DNA of 64,000 bases from Sympetrum striolatum (taxonomy: Eukaryota > Arthropoda > Insecta > Odonata > Libellulidae), in assembly GCA_947579665.1 (NCBI GenBank), contig OX388346.1, positions 89,716,615 to 89,780,614 of the forward strand, written 5' to 3'. This document shows positions 56,995-64,000 of the stretch, piece after piece. Made by a program: the position numbers and the translations under genes. The stretch's first letter is position 1. The number at the start of each line of letters is the position of its first letter. The notes under the pieces were generated by a model. The model was not told the origin of the DNA. It was given only the letters and a program-made list of their open reading frames with translations, and searched no databases.

Positions 56995-57120
56995 ACTGGG
57001 ATTCTAACCCAGGTGTTCTAACCGCTAAACTACCACCTAAAAGAACGTGTCTAGGTAGTTTAGTGGTTAGAGTATCTGCCCGGAAAGTCGGAGTCCTGTG
57101 TTCGAGTCCCAGTCAATTCA
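56995..57120. mobile_element. Two tRNA-like heads in head-to-head orientation
   Basis: On the plus strand 57053-57112 has an A box (TAGTTTAGTGGTTAGAGTA, 57056-57074) and a B box (TGTTCGAGTCC, 57099-57109). On the minus strand 56993-57037 carries GGTGGTAGTTTAGCGGTTAG followed closely by GGGTTAGAATCCC, i.e. an A box and a degenerate B box with the middle deleted. The two A-box regions form an inverted repeat (57017-57034 with 57053-57070). The plus head resembles an Asp/Glu-class tRNA in its D arm, but the anticodon arm does not pair, so this is tRNA-derived and not a tRNA gene. A SINE body is not obvious on either side. Confidence 0.6.
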
Positions 57121-57592
57121 CTACTTTTCACATCTTTTGTACAAACTTGACGAAGAAGTATGTCAAAATCAAGTAATGATGAAAGTCTTGAAAAGCATTG
57201 ATTGAAAGAAGAGAAATGAAATCGTTGTTTTATGGGGCAAATTCGTTGTAAGATCACACGGAAATGAATGAATTGCTAATTTTCTACATGAAATGTAATA
57301 CATAGCCGTTTTGAGGTTCAGTTTTCATCGATTATTCCTTAAAAGTAAAAAATATATAAAATATATTTTAAAATTAAGGCAATGGATTTAACGCCAATTA
57401 TTTAACAACATTGAGTGATATATTGGAAGTTTGTAAAATTTATTCTTTTACGGAATAAGTAAACTGAGACTGGTACTAATGTTAGTTGCTTTTTTAACAC
57501 CAAACAGTAACAGTATAAATATTAACAGTAAAAAGTATTCATATTAAAACCCAGTTTTAAATAGAAATATTAGTTTTATTTTCCCTTGGCGG
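57121..57592. other. AT-rich DNA, nothing recognised
   Basis: No gene or repeat that I can support. Confidence 0.5.
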
Positions 57593-57633
57593 ACTTCCGC
57601 AACATCTCGCCTGATTCTGTGAAATTTATATTC
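57593..57633. repeat. Short copy of the 21.2-kb repeat
   Basis: GGACTTCCGCAACATCTCGC, then CTGATTCTGTGAAATTTA, aligns with 21241-21277 (GGATTTCTACCATATCTCGC, then CCGATTCTGTGAATTTTA). The neighbouring direct-repeat block of that module is absent here. Confidence 0.5.
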
Positions 57634-60600
57634 TTCTTTTACGCATACCATGTAAATAGCAGTTAGGAGAACGTATTCCTTTATTTGTCAAGAGTAAGTG
57701 CGAATAGTGTTTGGAGGAATCGGAGTCATCCCTTATAGCTAGAGGTTAATGGAGATGTTTGGTGCAAGGTTTTTTGATGGTCGTCTCACTGCATCTGTGA
57801 TCAAAGTTGAAGAAAAATTAAGCGCATGAGGGATGACAGAGGAAAAACTTGGTCTTCCATTAAGTGACAATTAGGCCGGAATTGCCAAAGTGCCCTCATG
57901 GTTACCCCCTTTCTGCAGATGCGAATTCTTCCTTGAAATCCCTTACGTCGCCGAATTTCCCAAATGTGGGCGTAATTCAATTGAATCACTCTTTGAACTC
58001 ATTTTATAGAATAAATTAATAGATCTGCTTTTGAGATAACATAGTTTTTACGTGTTTATAATCTGTCGATTTGGGGTAATATCGAAGTTTTTGATGGCTC
58101 TGCTTTATTTTATATGCTTCATTTTATCGAAGTTTTGGCTCTTTCATCAGGCTTTTCATACAATATTGTATTCTTTGAAGCTTTATTGTATTTTTATTAG
58201 TAATATACTTCTCTAAATGATCCAGCCGTTTCGTTCTCCTAGAATGAGTAGAGATTTTAAAGATTAATTACTTTTATCATCCACTGATTTCAATTCATTT
58301 TTTTAATTTGTCGCTTGACCACCTTAAAAAATAGATTGGCAGCTGATTTCCTTTTATGAATTTCTCTCATGATTGGAAATTGAAAATGTATGGGAGTATC
58401 TCTTTTATCCTCAAAAGCATCTGAAAAGATCTTCATTGAATTACATTGCCCATACTGATTTCAGATGCGTAGCCACCGGAAAGAAATAATACACATGACT
58501 TCATTAAAGATATTCTCTTTTGACTCAGTTGTTTTCGTCTTCTAATATTGCTTCTCCGCCCTATATTTGTTGCAACTTGGCTGTCTTAATTACTTCTGAT
58601 TATTCGCTTAACTCAGATTTCGGTAATTTCAGTAATGATCGTGTTTACATTTGTTACTGACATTCATTAATTGCAGTGTTATTGATTCATGCTTCACGTA
58701 ACTCAAAAATCGCAATTATAACTATCTCATTGTTTTTCATGTTTTAATTGTTGTTATTGAGGCACCAATGAGATAGTTGCCTCTCTTGCTCTTTACCTGA
58801 AAGGGCCGTGCCAATTACGAATTCTTCCAAATGAAGAGCTTAGATTGCGAAAAGAAACTTCTCAGATTCTTTGTATCGTAAGTGTAGTAAGAGGATGGAG
58901 AAATTTGTCGTGGGAATTTTTCGGTTGGTTTAGGAAACGGAAATGGAAATAAAATGGCGAAGATATGCTTCTTTTCCTCATTCTCACCATTATATCTCAT
59001 ATCCAGCTTTGCAGGAAAGGGACTCTGGAAATACCAGGATTCTGGTTTTTTCTAGAATTTAAGGATGTATTTGTGATAAGAGACTTGACCGCTGATAATC
59101 CTCTTCCTTTTCTCTAGACGGGAAAGGGTCTAAGATGGACGATGCAATTTTTGACTCATTTTATTGCTAGACAGATTTTCGCATTTATCCCTGCTTATAT
59201 GATTACCGATCAACACTCAATTGATAAATAATTGCAAAACTTAGCTCTCAAATAAAAAAGTCATAGGTTTGCAAACATACATTTATGCTTATCATTCTAT
59301 TGTTTACTTCTGTTACTTTAAATTAAATCTGACATATCGTATTAACTACCATATTGCGTCAGTTGCAATTGAGTTATTACCGAGAAACTGTATCACAAAT
59401 TATCTATTGGTAACGGTTATCTTGGCTACTGGAAAATTTTCCTTGGACTAATCTTAAAATCGAAATTATTTATTTATTCATCTTGAATGGAATAAAATAT
59501 TTAAGTTTTTATTACCAATCATTCTGTGTGATCATGTTTCAGTATAAATCAGTTGATTCTTAGGGTAGAAGAAGATGCATTCCTCAAAGGAATCTGAAAT
59601 AAAAATTTCTCTTCTTGAGTCGCTTCATTTTTATTGTGTGTTAAGTTTTAATATCAAGAAATACTTAGTACAAATATGTAACTATATTAAAAAGAAGCAA
59701 ACTCGTTTTCAAAAATTTTAAAATGAAATATTTACTATGAATTCACAGAAAGATCCCTGTTAGCTTATTAAAGTCATTTCTAAGAAATAATTCTCTACAT
59801 TCCTTGAATATTGGAAGTTGCGCATTTTATCATCCCGAAGTCTTAACCTATTCTCGTCTACAAAAGAATTCTGCTAATGCAGTCGAAATAATCGCTGCTA
59901 TCCATTATTGTCTCTCTCTAAAATTTTTGATAGGAAAGCACACACTTTATGTGCTATTCCGCAGTGTTCGATGTTATCACAAACGACGTATGCTAATGTG
60001 ACCTTTGATAAAACGTTGGCTCATAGGACCGTCCTCAACTAGTAACGTCGTAGATGCATAGGAAAACAGTTAGTGACCGGAAATGGATCCTTCTGGCACA
60101 TCCCTTGTCGTAACCCAGCAAGTTGAATGGAACGTGAAACTAATGACATGGAGAATAACTTTGAAAGTCATTTTCAATGCGCAAAGAAATGAGAAAGACA
60201 AGGATCCTACGTCATGTCGTGTAATCAGATTAGATCTTTTTCTACGTAGTGGATAGTAGACGTCATTATGTCATTTTTTTAAATATATTCATATCCTCTG
60301 ATGATATGGCAGCATTAAATTGTTGAATGTCGAATATCGTGATTAAGAGCGAATATTTTCCTTTAAATTATAAGCATTGACTCTTGTAGATTGTAGGTAA
60401 TGCTTGATTCAAGCTTCAGTTTTTAGAGTTCTATATTTCCCATCAATATGTGGAAAGGTGACGATTCACCTCTTGCTGGTACCTTTGAGACGTTATATAT
60501 TTATTTATTCAGTATAAAATAAACCGACCCAATAAAATTACGTAGAATTCTTGAATCCTGGAACTTGTTCTTCTATCTCCTAATTTTTGTAAGAAAAAAA

Positions 60601-61808
60601 AAAATAAAAATTGAAAGTTTATTTTGATTTACAATCTTAGGTTCAATACGTCTTTCCTTACCGTTTACCTTTCGACTTTTTTTGCTCTGATTATTCTTTC
60701 TTGTCCCATCTCTATTACTCAGTGAATTATCAAGATTTTGTCTACTTTTATCGCATAAGATATTATCTCACAAGGGGAGACTCATTTTTTTTTCGGGGAT
60801 TTTGATGAAAATTTTTATGGTGATGCAGGAAGTAGAGTAATGAAAAATGGTGTTGGCGTTTGTCTAAATGGGCCTTAGTTTTGTTGGTCAGGTATAAGCA
60901 GAAAGCAGTGTCATTTTCCTGGAGTCAGACCTCCTAACGGTTGCCACAAAGCAGTAACAATATGTTCAGCAGTCACAGTAATGCAATATTTATAAAGATA
61001 TTTCTCTCATTTTTATCTCTTTTTGAAATCCTCAAGTCCCTTATTGGGTGAAAAATCACAGGCAATCATTCATTATTTCTTATAATGAATTAATGAAAGT
61101 AAATTCATTATTACCTTGATGTTTTCTTGTACTTAATTACCACCTTAGAAGCCCTTTTCCGGTATTCTAGGCAATAATCAGGTGATTAGAGTTGACCCAA
61201 ATCGTAGGCTTTATTAACCAGCATGTTGGGAGTATCTTACATCAGGAAGGTGTCAAGCTGAAAATGTATCTTAATTAAGCGTACGTTGGCGATGTTCTAG
61301 GGTGACCTGTCCTCATTTACTTTCTGCAGAAGGTGCTATGTGGGACACCACTTTGCCCGCGGCTGCTAGAACTGTCATTTTCGGAATCCGACTTGTGGTA
61401 CGGTTTTCACGAGAAGGGCAATTGCATGCTACTTTCTCACTCTTCCTTGTTCCAAAAACCCTATATTTTATGCCCGCTATTTATACTTTAAATTGCGTAA
61501 ACCCTCACACAGGTGATAGGGGATGATTTTAAATGAGCCGAATGCTTCAGTATGTTTGCATTTTTAAGAGCCTTTAAAAAGTCGACATGAAAGTCAACTG
61601 AATGTAGAAATTCATGGGTGAAAGCAGTATTATATAATGAAAGAAAGACCGTTTCGTACACTTTCACAGAAATCTTATTATGGCTACATGTTTCGCTAGT
61701 GTCCCAGCATAATCAGGCATTAGATCAGGTTAAGTGCGTGTAGATTTGAAACATATGTTTAGTTGTAATATTTTCGTTCACTCAAGTATAGGAAACCTTT
61801 ACATTTAT
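57634..61808. other. AT-rich DNA, nothing recognised
   Basis: No gene supported. A 13-bp inverted repeat, AACTATCTCATTG (58720-58732) and CAATGAGATAGTT (58766-58778), spaced by about 33 bp, may be chance. An A-rich run lies at 60592-60608. Confidence 0.45.
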
Positions 61809-61888
61809 GGGGTAATGAAGAAATAACACTGAAGGTTTTCCATACCTAAAAGTCTGGAAAATTTACAGTGTTATTTCTTCGTTACCTC
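61809..61888. repeat. Hairpin with 37-bp arms
   Basis: Arms 61809-61845 and 61852-61888 are complementary at 31 of 37 positions, with most mismatches of a kind that would be G-U pairs in RNA from one strand; the loop is 6 nt (ctaaaa). GAAGAAATAACACTG is perfectly matched. It looks like a small fold-back element; a small-RNA hairpin is a less likely alternative because of the short loop. Confidence 0.75.
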
Positions 61889-64000
61889 AATGGCTTTCCA
61901 CAAAGTAACGCTTGGTCATCTAGATTTCTTTACATTTATAACTTAACCTACTATTTCTGGCCGCCAAAGCTAGAGCAAACAGGAAGAACTAAAGAAAGAT
62001 TTCAGTTCCATAGTCCTTGTACATATCGCTATTTGTTTTTTTTATATGTAAAGATATACATAAATTAGGATGATGTTAATCAAAATTTCAACCATGATTA
62101 AGCATGAATATCCCGCTGAAATAGTAGTATTCTCCCTAAAGTTGATCATTTGAATTTGGGCATAAAAATGGGAAGGGAAAACTCGACTGTTATATGGATA
62201 TATACGGTAATCGCTATCTACGAGACGAAAAGTAAATTATAAGTGACTTTTTCCATTTACAGAGGAAAAATTGAAACTAATCCATTCTGTGAATTATGGT
62301 AAAGGATGGTAACCAAGTATTTGAAAGAAAAGCTGCGGCAATTTACCGTCCCAATCCGTCTCGTGCGAATAAATCTCGGAAACAAGTCCTGCTCCTTCGT
62401 CGGGAAGAGTTTCGAAACTTCCGTCTCGCCATCGAGGTTTAGTTTCGAAACGGATTTGTTTCTCATAAGATGCGCTTAAAGGACACCCGTACCCTCATTT
62501 TTCAAGCGATGCCCTCTCCCAAACTCATCTCTCTTTCTTTACGGACCATTTCCGCCTCCCTAACCCGCATTTCATACGCGCGATCGCCGGGAAAACAAAT
62601 AACGACTGTCCCCACAGATTGTCTCGAGAGATGGACACAGAGGTTAAGCGGAAGCCGCGTATCAGTCATTCATGAGGGGCCGGCAGGTCGCGGGGGCGGG
62701 AGGGAGGCCTACCTGTAGCGCCCTTCGGATTGCTGCGCGTATTTTCTGTCTCGGGTTTATTCATCCTCTGGGGTTGGGAACCTTTATTTTTTTATCGGAA
62801 GGCTGCGTTTGAGGCGGGAAGCAGGCGAAACTATAGACTCATTTAATGTTGACGCCGCTAGATGAATGGATTACTTTCTGTGTTAAGAAAAATTTCGGTT
62901 TTAATTCTACAAGAAATATATCTTTACGCAATTTTACTATTTGTGCCTATCATCAGGCTAACTATGTGTGTTATATAGAAATTTCTCGTGGAACTGTGCC
63001 TATCATTTTCAATCTCATACTATCCCATTATTATCCTCTGGTGAATGTTTATCATATTCTAAGCATTAACGATTTGTTAACTTAGGAAAAATCATAGAAA
63101 TCCTAAAATTATTATTTAACTATTTGCTCCTGAGATTGGGAGCTACAGCGTAGTCTCTCTTTCTTACCGATTGTTTTTCTCGAAACATTGTTTAACATTT
63201 TTACTCACAGCGGTAATTGATGTGATCATTGGTTGAAAATTATGTAAGAGTTATCTGTTTCAATATACTGCATAGAAAAGAGAGAATCAGTGGACAATTC
63301 AGGCTTTTATCACTGTTCATCACCTCCTGAAACAAATGACAGTGTTTAAGTTATTTTCCCCATCTTCTCTATTACGTCTAGTGAAAGTAAATTGGAAGTA
63401 CCATTCCTTGGTTTAACTAACGATCTAATTCCTTTTACTCTGCTCAATTTCGATTTTAAATAATTTTAACATAGGTAATACCGCACTGATGTGTACCCTA
63501 ATAGTGTTATATGTGGCTTAATTGTTTATTATGCAGAGTAATAGTGCATAAATGCGTCCTACTGATGGAAAATGGTTCCTTAAGATTGCTCTATACCTCT
63601 GTAGAGAAGAAGTGACCCGAAGACCACGTTCGTCTGCAAGATAGTGTGTATTTTTCACCGTTGGAAAGACTAGAAGACATTTTTATTGAATAAAGCGATG
63701 ACTAGACAAAAACGTCCTCCTTTCCAATTCCGAACAAAGAAATCGACGCAAAAAGCAGCGGTTTTCCCTTCGGTTTGTCTACGTATTTCCTAAATCTATC
63801 GATCTCTTTGTGTCCCCTTCCCACTGATTGGCGCCTGCATAGTTCCATTGTGATTAGGTCTCCGATGATTCGATTTTTAGGACGCGACGCAGAAGCGAGA
63901 AGCAACTGCCAAGGATGTTCCGAGTTTAGCTTCCAGAGAGAAAGTCGAATTGGAAAGATAAGACGAGCAGAAGTGGATACAGAGGTAAAGGAAAGTTCGA
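61889..64000. other. No recognised gene; GC-rich patch at 62465-62850
   Basis: The patch at 62465-62850 is CpG-rich (for example GGGGCCGGCAGGTCGCGGGG near 62675-62694) with an 82-codon plus frame (62470-62718) of no known kind. The remainder is AT-rich. The last 300 bp are slightly GC-richer with a 67-codon minus frame that I do not recognise. Confidence 0.4.

Noticed and set aside
57053..57115. Functional Asp/Glu-type tRNA gene
   Set aside because: The D arm is tRNA-like but the anticodon stem does not form and the acceptor ends do not pair.
1..64000. CRISPR array, bacterial operon or phage defence system
   Set aside because: No regularly spaced identical repeats with unique spacers, no dense coding and no prokaryotic signals; content is eukaryotic repeat debris.

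Overview
The window looks like non-coding, repeat-rich DNA from an animal nuclear genome, most likely an arthropod and probably an insect. By eye it is clearly AT-rich. It has no dense arrangement of reading frames, no ribosome-binding sites and no operons. What can be recognised is the debris of eukaryotic mobile elements: 3' ends of non-LTR retrotransposons (LINEs) of the CR1/Jockey type, tRNA-derived SINE-like heads, short fold-back elements (MITE-like), a 92-bp (AT)n microsatellite and several old tandem duplications. The species assignment is inference; nothing in the sequence fixes the order or genus.

I recognise no intact protein-coding gene. The open frames up to 208 codons either fall inside repeats or match no family I know. 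Exons of an intron-rich gene could still be hidden here, since short exons cannot be found by eye. Several GC- and CpG-richer patches (about 1-720, 2835-3260, 20400-20720, 42085-42650, 43680-43880, 54450-54800, 56460-56720, 62465-62850) stand out from the AT-rich background and are the best places to look for promoters or first exons.

Layout. 0-10 kb: a fold-back hairpin and a SINE (3.5-3.8 kb), MITE copy 1 beside a dispersed repeat (4.57-5.05 kb), a tRNA-derived head (6.2 kb), a LINE 3' end (8.3-8.8 kb) and MITE copy 2 (9.54 kb). 10-30 kb: a LINE 3' end (10.8 kb), a short-period motif array (16.9 kb), a repeat module with a hairpin (20.9-21.3 kb), a GACG microsatellite (22.4 kb), hairpins and a tRNA-derived remnant (25.2-25.5 kb), a LINE 3' end (26.9-27.3 kb) and a DNA-transposon-like terminus (29.5 kb). 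30-45 kb: an old tandem array of about 190 bp (30.9-31.5 kb), the (AT)46 tract (34.1 kb), the second copy of the dispersed repeat (40.0 kb), a 107-bp tandem duplication, a LINE tail, another LINE 3' end (41.5-42.0 kb) and a GC-rich island with a G-quadruplex motif (42.1-42.65 kb). 45-64 kb: two more LINE pieces (45.2 and 45.9 kb), two consecutive large inverted duplications (46.2-48.2 and 48.6-50.3 kb), MITE copy 3 (53.5 kb), a LINE 3' end (54.0-54.4 kb), an old tandem duplication of 315-345 bp (54.9-55.7 kb), head-to-head tRNA-like heads (57.0 kb) and a 37-bp-arm hairpin (61.8 kb).

The most unusual points are the pair of long inverted duplications at 46-50 kb, a possible conserved RNA hairpin at the 3' end of one LINE family seen in three copies, and a MITE-like family whose copies share both arms and loop. 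No pathway or operon logic applies, because the elements are independent insertions of different ages.
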